This document shows positions 51,427-60,750 of a DNA stretch of 64,000 bases, in pieces. The stretch lies in contig NZ_JACBNQ010000002.1 of the NCBI RefSeq assembly GCF_013403245.1, positions 124,001 to 188,000 on the forward strand, read 5' to 3'. Made by a program: the position numbers and the translations under genes. The number at the start of each line of letters is the position of its first letter. Position 1 is the stretch's first letter. Below the pieces are notes generated by a model. It was given only the letters and a program-made list of their open reading frames with translations. It was not told the DNA's origin and searched no databases. The DNA is from Sedimentibacter hydroxybenzoicus DSM 7310 (GTDB lineage Bacteria; Bacillota; Clostridia; Tissierellales; Sedimentibacteraceae).

Positions 51427-51458
51427 AAATGTCTGTTTTTTAAACAGGCATTTATTTT
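51427..51458 (+). terminator. Terminator of the PRPP synthetase gene
   Basis: AAATGTCTGTTT (51427-51438) and AAACAGGCATTT (51442-51453) pair with one G-U and end in ATTTT. Confidence 0.85.
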
Positions 51459-51483
51459 AATGTTAATTTAAGGAACAAAAAAA

Positions 51484-51512
51484 TTGAAATAAATATGGTT
51501 GTATGTTATAAT
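51484..51512 (+). promoter_or_regulatory. mreB/mbl promoter
   Basis: -35 TTGAAA (51484-51489), 17-base spacer, -10 TATAAT (51507-51512). Confidence 0.8.
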
Positions 51513-51602
51513 TTTTATCATTAAATCGTTGAATGACGGGCATGACCCTTATTGAACTAAAATTATAATATAATAAATGCATTTATTGAACAGGAGGATA
51601 AG

Positions 51603-52634
51603 ATGGGGTTCAGAATGGATATTGGAATCGACCTTGGAACTGCAAGCGTGTTGGTATACATCAAGGGCAAAGGTATAGTGATTAATGAACCTTCTGTTGT
51701 TGCAATTGATATCAATACCAATAAAATACTTGAGGTTGGTGAAGAAGCAAGAAAAATGCTGGGACGTACACCCGGAAACATCGTTGCCATCAGACCGTTG
51801 AGAGATGGTGTTATATCTGACTTTGACATAACAGAAAAAATGTTGAAATACTTTATCAAAAAGGCAGTAGGAAATTCAATTATGAAGCCGAGAGTAATAA
51901 TTTGCGTTCCAAGCGGTGTTACCGAGGTTGAGAAAAGAGCAGTTTTAGAGGCAAGCATGAATGCGGGAGCTAAAAAGACATACTTAATCGAAGAGCCGGT
52001 GGCGGCAGCAATCGGTGCAGGACTTGATATTACAAAACCATCGGGACATATGATTATAGATATGGGCGGTGGTACAACAGACATAGCAGTTATATCCCTT
52101 GGAGGAATCGTTGTAAGCAGATCGATAAAGGTTGCGGGAGATAAATGTGACGATGCCATCGTAAGATACGTAAGAAAGAAATACAATGTTATGATCGGGC
52201 TTAGGAGTGCGGAAGAGCTTAAAATGAGCATAGGAGCTGCATTCCCTGCCGACGAAGAAATGTATATGGAGGTAAGGGGAAGGAATCTCGTAACAGGACT
52301 TCCGGTTAACTTAACTATTTCCACCTCAGATATGCTTGAAGCATTAGAAGAAACCATAACGTCCATAGCAGATGCAGTTCATTCCGTACTGGAAAAAACG
52401 CCACCGGAATTGGCCGCGGATATCAGCGAAAAAGGTATTATAATGACAGGCGGCGGATGCCTTATTAAGGGTATGGATAAGCTGCTTGAAAAAAGAACCG
52501 GCTTAGCTGTCCATATCGCTGAGGATGCTGTTTCATGTGTTGCAAAGGGTACGGGACAGAGTCTTGAGCACATGGATGTATTGAAGGATTCTTTGATTAC
52601 AGACAATATAAAAACAAATTACGGATCACTTTAA
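51603..52634 (+). CDS. MreB/Mbl actin-like cell-shape protein
   Basis: A 343-residue bacterial actin that organises the elongation machinery for wall synthesis. Nucleotide-binding motifs: DIGIDLGTASVLVYIKGKG (phosphate 1), DMGGGTTDIAVIS (phosphate 2), MTGGGCLIKG (adenosine). The segment YIKGKGIVINEPSVVAID is closer to Mbl than to MreB of Bacillus. AGGAGGATAAG precedes ATG 51603. It heads a run of envelope genes (GalU, mutase, transglycosylase); the next gene is separated by a terminator. Confidence 0.93.
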   Translation: MGFRMDIGIDLGTASVLVYIKGKGIVINEPSVVAIDINTNKILEVGEEARKMLGRTPGNIVAIRPLRDGVISDFDITEKMLKYFIKKAVGNSIMKPRVIICVPSGVTEVEKRAVLEASMNAGAKKTYLIEEPVAAAIGAGLDITKPSGHMIIDMGGGTTDIAVISLGGIVVSRSIKVAGDKCDDAIVRYVRKKYNVMIGLRSAEELKMSIGAAFPADEEMYMEVRGRNLVTGLPVNLTISTSDMLEALEETITSIADAVHSVLEKTPPELAADISEKGIIMTGGGCLIKGMDKLLEKRTGLAVHIAEDAVSCVAKGTGQSLEHMDVLKDSLITDNIKTNYGSL

Positions 52635-52655
52635 AAACAAATATTGTAAGAATAT

Positions 52656-52702
52656 AAACAATAGTCAATAGGTTATTTAATCTATTGATTATTGTTTCCA
52701 TA
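52656..52702 (+). terminator. Terminator of the mreB/mbl gene
   Basis: AAACAATAGTCAATAG (52656-52671) and CTATTGATTATTGTTT (52682-52697) pair with one mismatch. A T-run is part of the right arm. Confidence 0.8.
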
Positions 52703-52757
52703 TCAATTAAATATATTGACGGCTATGACCGTGAAATAGAATAAATAGAGGTTAAAA

Positions 52758-53624
52758 ATGAAAATTAAAAAGGCAATTATACCTGCAGCAGGGCTGGGCA
52801 CAAGATTTTTACCGGCCACCAAGTCAATTCCAAAAGAAATGCTGCCAATTGTAGATAAGCCCACAATTCAATATATTGTAGAGGAAGTTATAGGATCCGG
52901 CATAGAAGACGTATTAATTATAACAGGCAGAAACAAGGGTTCTATAGAAGAGCATTTCGACAGAGCCGTTGAGCTCGAAAACAATCTGCGGCAAACAAAT
53001 AAAGAGGAGCTTTTAGAAGAAATAAGAAAAATTTCTCAGATGATTAATATCCATACAGTGAGACAAAAAAGCCCTCTAGGCCTCGGTCACGCAGTATACT
53101 GTGCAAAATCATTTGTAGGTGACGAACCCTTTGCTGTTTTATTGGGCGATGACATTGTGGATTCACAAAAGCCGTGTTTAAAACAGATGATTGAAGTATA
53201 CGATGAATATAATTCAACAATTTTAGGAGTTCAGTCTGTAGCACGAGGGGATGTCGGCAAGTACGGAATAGTGTCGGGACAAAAAATCAACGATAAAGTT
53301 TATTCCGTCAGTGATCTTGTGGAAAAACCTGATGTTGACAAAGCACCTTCCGATATAGCGATACTCGGAAGGTATATTATCACCCCCAAAATTTTTGAAA
53401 TTCTTGAAAATACCGGTAAAGGGGTAGGGGGAGAAATACAGCTTACCGATGCATTAAAAAAACTGTGTGAATTAGAAAAGGTTTATGCGTATATATTTGA
53501 AGGCAGAAGGTATGATGTGGGCAGTAAAATAGGTTTTCTTGAAGCAACCGTTGATTTTGCACTTAAAAGGGAAGAATTGAGAGACAGCTTTAAGAACTAT
53601 TTAAAGGGTATTAATTTAAATTAG
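52758..53624 (+). CDS. galU: UTP-glucose-1-phosphate uridylyltransferase
   Basis: A 288-residue enzyme making UDP-glucose from UTP and glucose 1-phosphate for glycolipids and wall polymers. Signature at the start: IPAAGLGTRFLPATKSIPKE. Further motifs: DKPTIQYIVEEV, LGLGHAVYCAK, LLGDDI and VEKP. Length is standard. It lies 10 bases before a phosphosugar mutase gene, which supplies its substrate glucose 1-phosphate, so both act in one pathway. Confidence 0.95.
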   Translation: MKIKKAIIPAAGLGTRFLPATKSIPKEMLPIVDKPTIQYIVEEVIGSGIEDVLIITGRNKGSIEEHFDRAVELENNLRQTNKEELLEEIRKISQMINIHTVRQKSPLGLGHAVYCAKSFVGDEPFAVLLGDDIVDSQKPCLKQMIEVYDEYNSTILGVQSVARGDVGKYGIVSGQKINDKVYSVSDLVEKPDVDKAPSDIAILGRYIITPKIFEILENTGKGVGGEIQLTDALKKLCELEKVYAYIFEGRRYDVGSKIGFLEATVDFALKREELRDSFKNYLKGINLN

Positions 53625-53634
53625 GGAGATTTTT

Positions 53635-55347
53635 ATGAGTAGAGAAAAATATGAAATGTGGCTTGACAGTCCATATGTTGACGATATATTAAAAGAAGAA
53701 TTAAAATTAATAGAAAATGACGATCATGAAATCGAAGACAGATTTTATAGAGAATTAGAATTCGGAACCGGCGGCATGAGAGGAAAAATCGGTGCCGGAT
53801 CTAACAGAATTAACATAGTTACTGTTGCAAAAGCAACACAGGGAATCAGTAATTTTTTAAAAGAAAAGTACAAAGATGAAGAAATAAGTGCAGCTATTGC
53901 ATATGACTCAAGATATATGTCAAAAGAGTTTGCGGAAAAGGCGGCATGTGTATTTGCTGCGAACAATATTAACGTATATTTGTTTGAAGGTTTAAGACCT
54001 ACGCCCGAGCTGTCATATGCGGTGAGACATTTTAAATGCAAGGCCGGTGTTGTAATAACGGCAAGTCACAACCCTTCAGATTACAACGGATACAAGGTTT
54101 ACGACCAATACGGCGGACAAGTGGTTGAAGATGCAGACGTCATCATAAGCAGCATCGAAAAGGTTATGCTCAGGGATATAATTTGCTCTGACCTTGAAAA
54201 TAACGAAAAGATTACAGTAATAGGAAACGATGTAGATACATCATACATAGATGAAATAAAGAAATTAAGCTTAAATTCTGATGTAGAAAAGGATATCAAG
54301 GTAGTTTATACGCCACTGCACGGAACCGGCAACATGTTGGTAAGAAGGGTTCTTGCAGAGCTTGGATATAAAAATATTTTTGTTGTTAAGGAGCAGGAAA
54401 ATCCGGACCCCGAGTTTTCAACAGTAAAATCTCCAAATCCGGAAGAAATCAGCTCGTTTGAAATGGCAATTAAAAAGGCGCAGGAATCGGACGCGGATAT
54501 TATTTTAGGAACTGACCCGGACTGTGACAGAGTCGGTCTCGTCGTAAAAAACGCAGAAGGGGACTACGAACCCCTTAACGGAAATCAGACAGGTGCGCTT
54601 CTGATAAATTACGTCCTCGGTTCGTTGAAAGAAAAAGATAAGCTTCCTCATAACGGTGCTGTTGTCAACACAATAGTAACCAGTGAAATAGGCAGAGCAA
54701 TAGCGGAAAAATACAACGTGTCAACATTTAATACGTTGACAGGTTTTAAATATATAGCAGAGTTAATGCAAAACTTTGAAGAAACAAGGGACCACAGCTT
54801 TTTATTCGGGTACGAAGAAAGCTATGGATACCTGGCAGGCACATTCGTGAGAGATAAGGATGCGGTAATTGCATCTATGCTCATTTGTGAGATGTCTGCA
54901 TATTATAAGACAAAAGGGAAACTACTATTAGATATACTTCAGGATATATACGAAGAACACGGATATTACATAGAAGAAACAATATCACTGAGCTTTGCAG
55001 GTCTTACAGGTCTGAATAAAATGAGAGCCATTATGGATGATTTCAGAGAAAACAAGCTCAGAATATTGGCGGGCAAGAATATACCATATTTTTATGATTA
55101 TAAATTAGGTATAGTTCTAAATCTTACAAACGGAAACGTTGAAAAGTTAAATTACCCAAAATCAGACGTATTAAAATTTTTATTTGAGGACGGCTCGTGG
55201 CTGGTGCTGAGACCATCAGGAACAGAGCCGAAGCTGAAAATTTATTTTTCAATAAAGGGTGTAAACAAAATTGATTCTATGAATGTATTAAAAAGAGTAA
55301 AAGAAGAAGTGTTAAACCTAATTGACCGAGTACAGATTCACAGCTAA
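53635..55347 (+). CDS. Phosphoglucomutase/phosphomannomutase (alpha-D-phosphohexomutase)
   Basis: A 570-residue mutase of the PgcA type, converting glucose 6-phosphate and glucose 1-phosphate. Active-site Ser in TASHNPSDYNGYK (about residue 143), metal loop DPDCDRVG (about 300), sugar-binding GYEES (about 395), phosphate loop RPSGTEPK (about 525). The N-terminus EFGTGGMRG is typical. It lies directly after galU and together they make UDP-glucose. Confidence 0.94.
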   Translation: MSREKYEMWLDSPYVDDILKEELKLIENDDHEIEDRFYRELEFGTGGMRGKIGAGSNRINIVTVAKATQGISNFLKEKYKDEEISAAIAYDSRYMSKEFAEKAACVFAANNINVYLFEGLRPTPELSYAVRHFKCKAGVVITASHNPSDYNGYKVYDQYGGQVVEDADVIISSIEKVMLRDIICSDLENNEKITVIGNDVDTSYIDEIKKLSLNSDVEKDIKVVYTPLHGTGNMLVRRVLAELGYKNIFVVKEQENPDPEFSTVKSPNPEEISSFEMAIKKAQESDADIILGTDPDCDRVGLVVKNAEGDYEPLNGNQTGALLINYVLGSLKEKDKLPHNGAVVNTIVTSEIGRAIAEKYNVSTFNTLTGFKYIAELMQNFEETRDHSFLFGYEESYGYLAGTFVRDKDAVIASMLICEMSAYYKTKGKLLLDILQDIYEEHGYYIEETISLSFAGLTGLNKMRAIMDDFRENKLRILAGKNIPYFYDYKLGIVLNLTNGNVEKLNYPKSDVLKFLFEDGSWLVLRPSGTEPKLKIYFSIKGVNKIDSMNVLKRVKEEVLNLIDRVQIHS

Positions 55348-55379
55348 GAGGTTTAAATCAAAATCAGGGAGGCAGAAAT

Positions 55380-56894
55380 ATGAAAATATTAAAAAATGCC
55401 CGAAAAATAATTTTGATAATATTCGTTTCAGTGTTAGTATTAAACACATTCGTATATGCTGATTATAATCCGTCCCGCGAGGAAATAGAAAAAATGATTG
55501 ATGAAGTTGCCTTGAAAAGAGGAATTCCTTCGGTTATTTTGAAATCTATAGCGAGAGTGGAGTCGGTTTATCAGCATTTTAACAAGGACGGAAGTCCGAA
55601 AATTTCAGGTACAAGTATCGGATTGATGCAGATAAACAACAAAAATGGCGGATATGATACAAACAAGCTGAAATATGACATTATGTACAATATTGAGGCA
55701 GGCGCAGACGTTCTTCTCAGCAAATGGAGCATGAGCTCATATCAGAGTGTAGCTTGTGTAGGAAATATGGATCCTAATGTGCTGGAAAACTGGTATTTTG
55801 CTCTCTGGGCATACAATGGCTGGGCACAGAGCAACAACCCTCATATGCTGTCATCATATGCAAAAAAATACACGTATCAGCAATTAATATATGACATTGC
55901 CAAGAAAGAATATGGACAAACAATAAATAACATTGATTTCTCGTATTTACCAAGTACCGGAAAACCCAGCAGATCATTAGTTGTTCCAACACCTGTTTAT
56001 ACAAATTCAGGAAACATTGCTCTCTATGAAAAGGGAGATTATGTTCGTATCGACGGTGTAAGAGACGTTTATCAGTTAAGAGACGTACCGTCAGGCAAAT
56101 ATATTTATGATGTTGCAGTTAATACATTGGCTGTAGTTGACGAAGGACCCGTATTGCAAAACGGATACTATTGGTACAAGGTAATAGTTAACGATGATAA
56201 AAGTGGCTGGATCGAAAGAAACTGGCTAACCCGTACCGGTGACACTGAGCATGGCAGGTACGTATTCGAAGACATAGCGTACCATTGGGCAAGAAAATTA
56301 ATTATGGACCTTTACCATGAAGGAATCGTAAGTGAATCAGCAAATTTCTATCCTGAAAATCTGATAACTAAAGAAGAGTTTTTAATTTTAGTCAGCAAGT
56401 CATTGGATAAATTTGATGAATTTAATCAAAAAAATAATGTGGCAGAAGGTGAAAAAGTAATCGGAACTGAAGAAATCATAGGAAATGAAGGACCGACAAT
56501 TTTCAAAAACGGTGAGTTACCATTTACAGACGCTCAGGACATAAATCCATGGGCAACAGAATATATTCAGCATTTAGCAAACTATGGGCTCTTAAACAAT
56601 TACGAACATGAACTAAAGCCCTTAGGTACCATAACAAGAAAAGAAGCCGCATGTATAATAGATGGCATATTTACAGACAACAATGAATACAAGGATTTAG
56701 ACATCCATTCTATTTTCAAGGATTTAACTTCATTGAGTGACAATGAGGTCAAAGCAATTAAAACAGCATACATCAACGGAGCCATATCAGGAAAAGGCTC
56801 GGGAAGCTTCAGTCCTGATGATTACCTCACAAGAGCCGAAGCTGCAGCCATAATGATAAAAATATTAGGAAAATATAGTACAGTTCAAAGATAG
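55380..56894 (+). CDS. Lytic transglycosylase with SH3-like and SLH domains
   Basis: A 504-residue secreted wall enzyme: signal peptide (1-27), goose-lysozyme-like transglycosylase domain at about 35-165 with catalytic Glu in ARVESVYQHF and LMQINN, an SH3-like repeat at about 215-290, and S-layer homology repeats at about 300-495 (FEDIAYHWARKLIMDLYHEG; FTDAQDINPWATEYIQHLANYG; SPDDYLTRAEAAAIMIKIL). The SLH part anchors it to secondary wall polymers. GGAGG precedes ATG 55380. Confidence 0.9.
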   Translation: MKILKNARKIILIIFVSVLVLNTFVYADYNPSREEIEKMIDEVALKRGIPSVILKSIARVESVYQHFNKDGSPKISGTSIGLMQINNKNGGYDTNKLKYDIMYNIEAGADVLLSKWSMSSYQSVACVGNMDPNVLENWYFALWAYNGWAQSNNPHMLSSYAKKYTYQQLIYDIAKKEYGQTINNIDFSYLPSTGKPSRSLVVPTPVYTNSGNIALYEKGDYVRIDGVRDVYQLRDVPSGKYIYDVAVNTLAVVDEGPVLQNGYYWYKVIVNDDKSGWIERNWLTRTGDTEHGRYVFEDIAYHWARKLIMDLYHEGIVSESANFYPENLITKEEFLILVSKSLDKFDEFNQKNNVAEGEKVIGTEEIIGNEGPTIFKNGELPFTDAQDINPWATEYIQHLANYGLLNNYEHELKPLGTITRKEAACIIDGIFTDNNEYKDLDIHSIFKDLTSLSDNEVKAIKTAYINGAISGKGSGSFSPDDYLTRAEAAAIMIKILGKYSTVQR

Positions 56895-56930
56895 AAAAGA
56901 TGGGAGGTCATTAAACTCCCATCTTTTATT
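56895..56930. terminator. Bidirectional terminator between converging genes
   Basis: AAAAGATGGGAG (56895-56906) and CTCCCATCTTTT (56916-56927) pair perfectly; A- and T-runs lie on the two sides. Confidence 0.9.
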
Positions 56931-57951
56931 CTACATTATGAAATTTTATATCGTATATCCTTTCCTGCTCATTGATATCCTTATTGTATGCCGTAGCTGA
57001 CCTGTTTCTGTACAGAAGCTTTACAATTTTATAAACATCTATCCATATTTCAGCCAAGGCTTCTTTTTGTGATTCGTCGAATATGAGCTGCATGCCGAAA
57101 TGAAGATGAGGAGTATTTATATTGTTTACGTCCTCGCGGGTGCTGTAACCGGTCATACCTAAGTAGCCGATAACGTCACCTGCATAGACGATATCTCCTT
57201 CCTTCAGAGATTTTACATAGGGATGCCCTTTTCTCAGATGTGCATAGTAATAATATCTCATGTTGTCAAGGCTTCTGATTCCTATTCTCCAGCCGCCGTA
57301 TTGATTCCATCCCAATGCTTCTACTCTTCCTGTTTCAACAGCCACTATTGGAGTACCCACGGAGCCGATTAAGTCATTGCCGAGATGAACCCTCCTGAAG
57401 CCGTAGCTCCTTGAATTCCCGAAGTCATCGTAATGACCGTAGCTATAGCCGGCAGCTATTGGAGAAAATACCTTCAGGCCGTATTTCTTAACCCATATTT
57501 TTTTGCTGGGGTCATTTTCATCCTTGACCTGAATTTCATATGGACCGACGAAGTTACCCAATACTGCGGAATACGCTTCATAGTAGTAGTCGTAATATTT
57601 TAAATCCTTAGTTAAGCTTTCTATACTTTCTCCGTTTTTCAACTTATTTATGAGAGTATCCATGTCTTTGGATTTGTATCTGGCAAAATTACCTCCGTAC
57701 CTCGTCCCCAGATACGCCAATATTTCAACCCAATTTAATTTTACCTCCTCATCTATACTGTTTATGTCTGCCTTTAATGCCTTATCCATTGCTTCGTATG
57801 ACACTCTGAAATCAACCCATTTAATAAAATCATTCTCTTCTCCCGCTGAAACTAATTGTGCGGAGCTATACAGCGTATTGAAAGCAATTCCCGCTATTAA
57901 AATAACGGCGGAAAATATAAACAATGACTTAAATTTCAATTTAATAATCAT
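56926..57951 (-). CDS. M23 family peptidase, membrane-anchored
   Basis: A 341-residue peptidase with an N-terminal membrane helix (about 7-28), a helical linker and a C-terminal M23 domain. Zinc ligands: HLGND (about 190) and HLHFG (about 285), with YAHLRKG between. Unlike short M23 enzymes it has about 150 residues before the catalytic domain, as in spore- or wall-linked peptidases of Clostridia. The start at 57951 has AAGGAT upstream. Bases 57952-58136 hold no supported gene. Confidence 0.88.
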   Translation of the reverse strand: MIIKLKFKSLFIFSAVILIAGIAFNTLYSSAQLVSAGEENDFIKWVDFRVSYEAMDKALKADINSIDEEVKLNWVEILAYLGTRYGGNFARYKSKDMDTLINKLKNGESIESLTKDLKYYDYYYEAYSAVLGNFVGPYEIQVKDENDPSKKIWVKKYGLKVFSPIAAGYSYGHYDDFGNSRSYGFRRVHLGNDLIGSVGTPIVAVETGRVEALGWNQYGGWRIGIRSLDNMRYYYYAHLRKGHPYVKSLKEGDIVYAGDVIGYLGMTGYSTREDVNNINTPHLHFGMQLIFDESQKEALAEIWIDVYKIVKLLYRNRSATAYNKDINEQERIYDIKFHNVE

Positions 57952-58136
57952 AATATATCCTTTTAAAATAATGTTCTCATTTACATTTATATGATTATTT
58001 AATTTGTTATATGATTAAAAAGTATTAGTAACGGACGAACCTGTTTAATGAAATAAAATTATTTGTAAACTTCGATTAATTATGATAGTATATATTGAAT
58101 TAATTTGATGTTTGAGTTACATAAGGGGAGGACGAA

Positions 58137-58925
58137 TTGAGGTTAAAATTTTGTTCATTATACAGCGGAAGCAGCGGCAATTGCCAATACATAAAAACTG
58201 AAAATACTACAATTCTTGTTGATGCAGGCTTAAGCGGCAAAAAAATTCAGCAGGAAATAGTTAATATTGGAGAGGACCCCAAAAATATTGACGCTATTTT
58301 CGTTACCCATGAACATATCGACCACATTCAGGGAGCAGGTATAATGTCAAGGCGTCTGAATGTGCCTGTATATGCCAATGAAAAAACCTGGGAAGCAATG
58401 TTTCCGTTAATAGGTGAAATAAAATCACACAATATAAAGATTTTAGAGGAATGTCAGGAGGTCGGTGATTTAACGATAATGCCTTTTGACATATCCCACG
58501 ATGCGGCTCATCCCGTGGGATACAATATATTTTACAACAGTAAAAAAATTAGCCTGGTAACTGATACCGGCTGTATAAATGAAGTAATTGTCAATCGACT
58601 GATGGATTCGGATTTAATGCTGGTTGAATCAAATCATGATGAGGATATGGTGCTCATCGGTCCGTATCCGTGGCCTTTGAAAAGGAGAGTGTTGGGAGAA
58701 TTCGGTCATATGTCCAACGATACTGCCGGAAATTTAATTTCAAGGGTTGTAAAAAGAGGAAAAGAAATAGTTCTCCTAGGCCATCTGAGCAAAGAAAATA
58801 ATTTTCCTCAATTGGCATATAAGACTGTGGAAAATATACTGAAGGAAAACGGAATAGATGTAAATCCCGGAATTTTTCTGGATATGACCTACAGGGATAA
58901 ATCAAGCAGGGTGTATGAAATATAA
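58137..58925 (+). CDS. YycJ/WalJ-like metallo-beta-lactamase fold hydrolase
   Basis: A 262-residue hydrolase. Zinc motif THEHIDHIQG (about 58-67) with further ligands in SHDAAHP and TDTG. The N-terminus LKFCSLYSGSSGNC is typical of YycJ, linked in Bacillus to the WalRK wall-control operon and with exonuclease activity. Here no WalRK genes are adjacent. The start is TTG 58137 after GGGGAGGA. Confidence 0.88.
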   Translation: MRLKFCSLYSGSSGNCQYIKTENTTILVDAGLSGKKIQQEIVNIGEDPKNIDAIFVTHEHIDHIQGAGIMSRRLNVPVYANEKTWEAMFPLIGEIKSHNIKILEECQEVGDLTIMPFDISHDAAHPVGYNIFYNSKKISLVTDTGCINEVIVNRLMDSDLMLVESNHDEDMVLIGPYPWPLKRRVLGEFGHMSNDTAGNLISRVVKRGKEIVLLGHLSKENNFPQLAYKTVENILKENGIDVNPGIFLDMTYRDKSSRVYEI

Positions 58926-58964
58926 TCGTTGAATGACGAACAATGCCTTATTGAGGTGAAAAAT

Positions 58965-59120
58965 ATGGAAGATATAATTATGTATGCATGCAGAGAACAT
59001 GTTGAAATCGCAATAGACGATTTTGTAAATGACATGGAAGCAGCGCCGCAAATAACGGTAACTGATAATGAAATTTGCAGCTATTGCAATGAAAAAGCTG
59101 AATATAGAATAGGGAAATAA
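58965..59120 (+). CDS. Small CxxH/CxxC protein
   Basis: A 51-residue protein with ACREH near residue 8 and ICSYC near residue 39, a pair of Cys/His sites likely to bind zinc. Such CxxH/CxxC proteins are often encoded next to YycJ in Firmicutes, as here (39 bases downstream). I start at ATG 58965 with GAGGTG upstream; a longer frame from 58929 has none. Confidence 0.75.
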   Translation: MEDIIMYACREHVEIAIDDFVNDMEAAPQITVTDNEICSYCNEKAEYRIGK

Positions 59121-59138
59121 ACATTTTGAAAAAAATGC

Positions 59139-59167
59139 TTGTATTAGATATGGCTAAATGCTATAAT
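59139..59167 (+). promoter_or_regulatory. Promoter of the rpsF operon
   Basis: -35 TTGTAT (59139-59144), 17-base spacer, extended -10 TGCTATAAT with TATAAT at 59162-59167. Confidence 0.85.
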
Positions 59168-59182
59168 ATTTACGCTATCCTT

Positions 59183-59215
59183 GCTCCTATGCAAGTAGGA
59201 GCCGAAAGTCCAAAG
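59183..59215 (+). promoter_or_regulatory. Putative S6:S18 leader hairpin
   Basis: GCTCCTA (59183-59189) and TAGGAGC (59196-59202) form a perfect stem followed at once by CCG (59202-59204), close to the rpsF ribosome site. This resembles the S6:S18 leader by which the S6-S18 complex represses its own operon. Conserved bases beyond stem and CCG were not checked. Confidence 0.55.
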
Positions 59216-59229
59216 GGAGGTGACTCAGA

Positions 59230-59520
59230 ATGAGGAAATACGAAGGTGCTTTTATCTTACTATCTAATTTAGAGGAAGATGTAAGAAATGCAGAAATTGA
59301 AAAAGTAAAAAACATAATAACTGAAAGACAAGGTACTATAGAAAAAGTCAATGAGTGGGGTCAAAGAAGACTTGCTTATGAAATTGACAAAAAAAGAGAA
59401 GGTTACTATGTATTTATTGAATTTACTGCAGGAGCAGATGCTGTTAATGAAATAGACAGAATTTGTAAAATCAGCGACAACTTTGTTAGACACATGATCA
59501 CTGTAGATGAATCAAATTAA
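59230..59520 (+). CDS. rpsF: 30S ribosomal protein S6
   Basis: A 96-residue S6 protein, a ferredoxin-like fold in the platform of the small subunit. Motifs: YEGAFILLSNLEED, WGQRRLAYEIDKKREGYYVF and NFVRHMI. GGGAGGTGA precedes ATG 59230. Classic operon with ssb and rpsR downstream. Confidence 0.97.
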   Translation: MRKYEGAFILLSNLEEDVRNAEIEKVKNIITERQGTIEKVNEWGQRRLAYEIDKKREGYYVFIEFTAGADAVNEIDRICKISDNFVRHMITVDESN

Positions 59521-59539
59521 TAAAAAAAGAGGATAAGAT

Positions 59540-59998
59540 ATGAATAGTGTTGTATTAATTGGAAGATTGGCCAGAGATCCGGAGCTAAGATTCATACCTT
59601 CTTCAGGTATGGCTGTAACAAGATTGACATTAGCGGTAGACAAGGAATTATTTGGTGAAAAAAAGCAACAAGCGATAAGCCAAGGTAAACCTACAGCGGA
59701 TTTTATTAACGTAACTGTTTTTGGAAAGCAGGCAGAAAACTGTGCAAACTATCTTGCAAAAGGCAGAGAATGTGCGGTTCACGGCAGAATTTCTACAGGA
59801 AGTTATACTACACAAGCAGGCGAGAAAAGATATACAACAGATATTATAGCAGATAGAGTAGAATTTATCGGAGGCGGAAAAGGTCAATCATCACCGCAAG
59901 GAAAACCCGTTCAACCGGATAGCAGCTTTTTCGGAGATTTTCCTGATGAAGACAATGACATTTTCCAACCGGTAGATGATGAAGATATCCCATTTTAG
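59540..59998 (+). CDS. ssb: Single-stranded DNA-binding protein
   Basis: A 152-residue SSB. OB-fold: NSVVLIGRLARDPELRFIPSSG, VTVFGKQAENCANYLAKGRE and TTDIIADRVEFIGG; a Gln/Pro/Asp-rich linker; the acidic C-terminal tip DDEDIPF binds partner proteins in replication and repair. It lies between rpsF and rpsR as in most Firmicutes. Confidence 0.97.
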   Translation: MNSVVLIGRLARDPELRFIPSSGMAVTRLTLAVDKELFGEKKQQAISQGKPTADFINVTVFGKQAENCANYLAKGRECAVHGRISTGSYTTQAGEKRYTTDIIADRVEFIGGGKGQSSPQGKPVQPDSSFFGDFPDEDNDIFQPVDDEDIPF

Positions 59999-60031
59999 CA
60001 TAAATTAGAAATCCGGGAAGGAGGAAATCAA

Positions 60032-60301
60032 GTGAGTTCAAGACAAGGATACGATAAAGGCGACAGGAATGACAGAATGGGTCAAAAAAGAAGACCTCGT
60101 AAAAAAGTTTGTCAATTTTGTCAGGAAAAGACTACACATATAGATTATAAGGACCTTGGAAGGTTAAAAAAATATACGACTGAAAGAGGTAAAATATTAC
60201 CGAGAAGAATTACGGGTGCTTGTGCTAAGCATCAAAGAATGGTAACAAGAGCTATAAAGAGAGCAAGAACTATTGCTTTACTTCCATACGTAGCAGACTA
60301 A
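60032..60301 (+). CDS. rpsR: 30S ribosomal protein S18
   Basis: An 89-residue S18 with [38 protein letters not shown] and a basic N-terminus. GTG start at 60032 after AAGGAGG. Two of its Cys (CQFC) belong to the zinc-type S18 variant. Confidence 0.97.
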   Translation: MSSRQGYDKGDRNDRMGQKRRPRKKVCQFCQEKTTHIDYKDLGRLKKYTTERGKILPRRITGACAKHQRMVTRAIKRARTIALLPYVAD

Positions 60302-60317
60302 TAACTATAATTAAAAT

Positions 60318-60350
60318 AAGGATTTGTGCAATTGCACAAATCCTTTCTTT
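60318..60350 (+). terminator. Terminator of the rpsF operon
   Basis: A perfect 28-base palindrome, AAGGATTTGTGCAA (60318-60331) and TTGCACAAATCCTT (60332-60345), followed by TCTTT. Confidence 0.9.
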
Positions 60351-60702
60351 AATTGCACCCGGTGCATCCGCCGCATCCTCCGCCGCTTTTGCATCCTCCG
60401 TTGTCGCCTGTTGATGCAGGTTGCACTATGGGCTTCAGCCCTACTCCCTGACCGCCATTTTCTTCGTTTGAAACTATTATGAAGCCGCCAAATTCCTTAT
60501 TTACCGCTTTATTGACTATAAAATTTACTTCATTAATTGTGTCAACGTCATCATCTTCTGTCGCTTCTCCCGGATAAACTCCAAAGATTGGACCGTTGCA
60601 GCCATATCTATCCAAATCAATTCTTATATTATATGATTCAACATTAGCTTCATCCAGCAGTTCCTTGAATTCTTTATAAGCTGTTTCGTTTATAAAAATC
60701 AT
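60349..60702 (-). CDS. HesB/IscA-like protein with Cys/Gly-rich tail
   Basis: A 117-residue protein of the HesB-like family (Fe-S biosynthesis fold). Seen: FKELLDEANVESYNIRIDL, GCNGPIFGVYPGE (one conserved Cys site) and the unusual C-terminus GCKSGGGCGGCTGCN with four Cys. Canonical IscA has three Cys in a different pattern, so iron-sulfur carrier activity is uncertain; related proteins in Clostridia include selenoproteins. Start at 60702. Confidence 0.75.
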   Translation of the reverse strand: MIFINETAYKEFKELLDEANVESYNIRIDLDRYGCNGPIFGVYPGEATEDDDVDTINEVNFIVNKAVNKEFGGFIIVSNEENGGQGVGLKPIVQPASTGDNGGCKSGGGCGGCTGCN

Positions 60703-60750
60703 TACATTATCCTTTCATAATTTAATTTTTATAAACTAATAATATCATAT

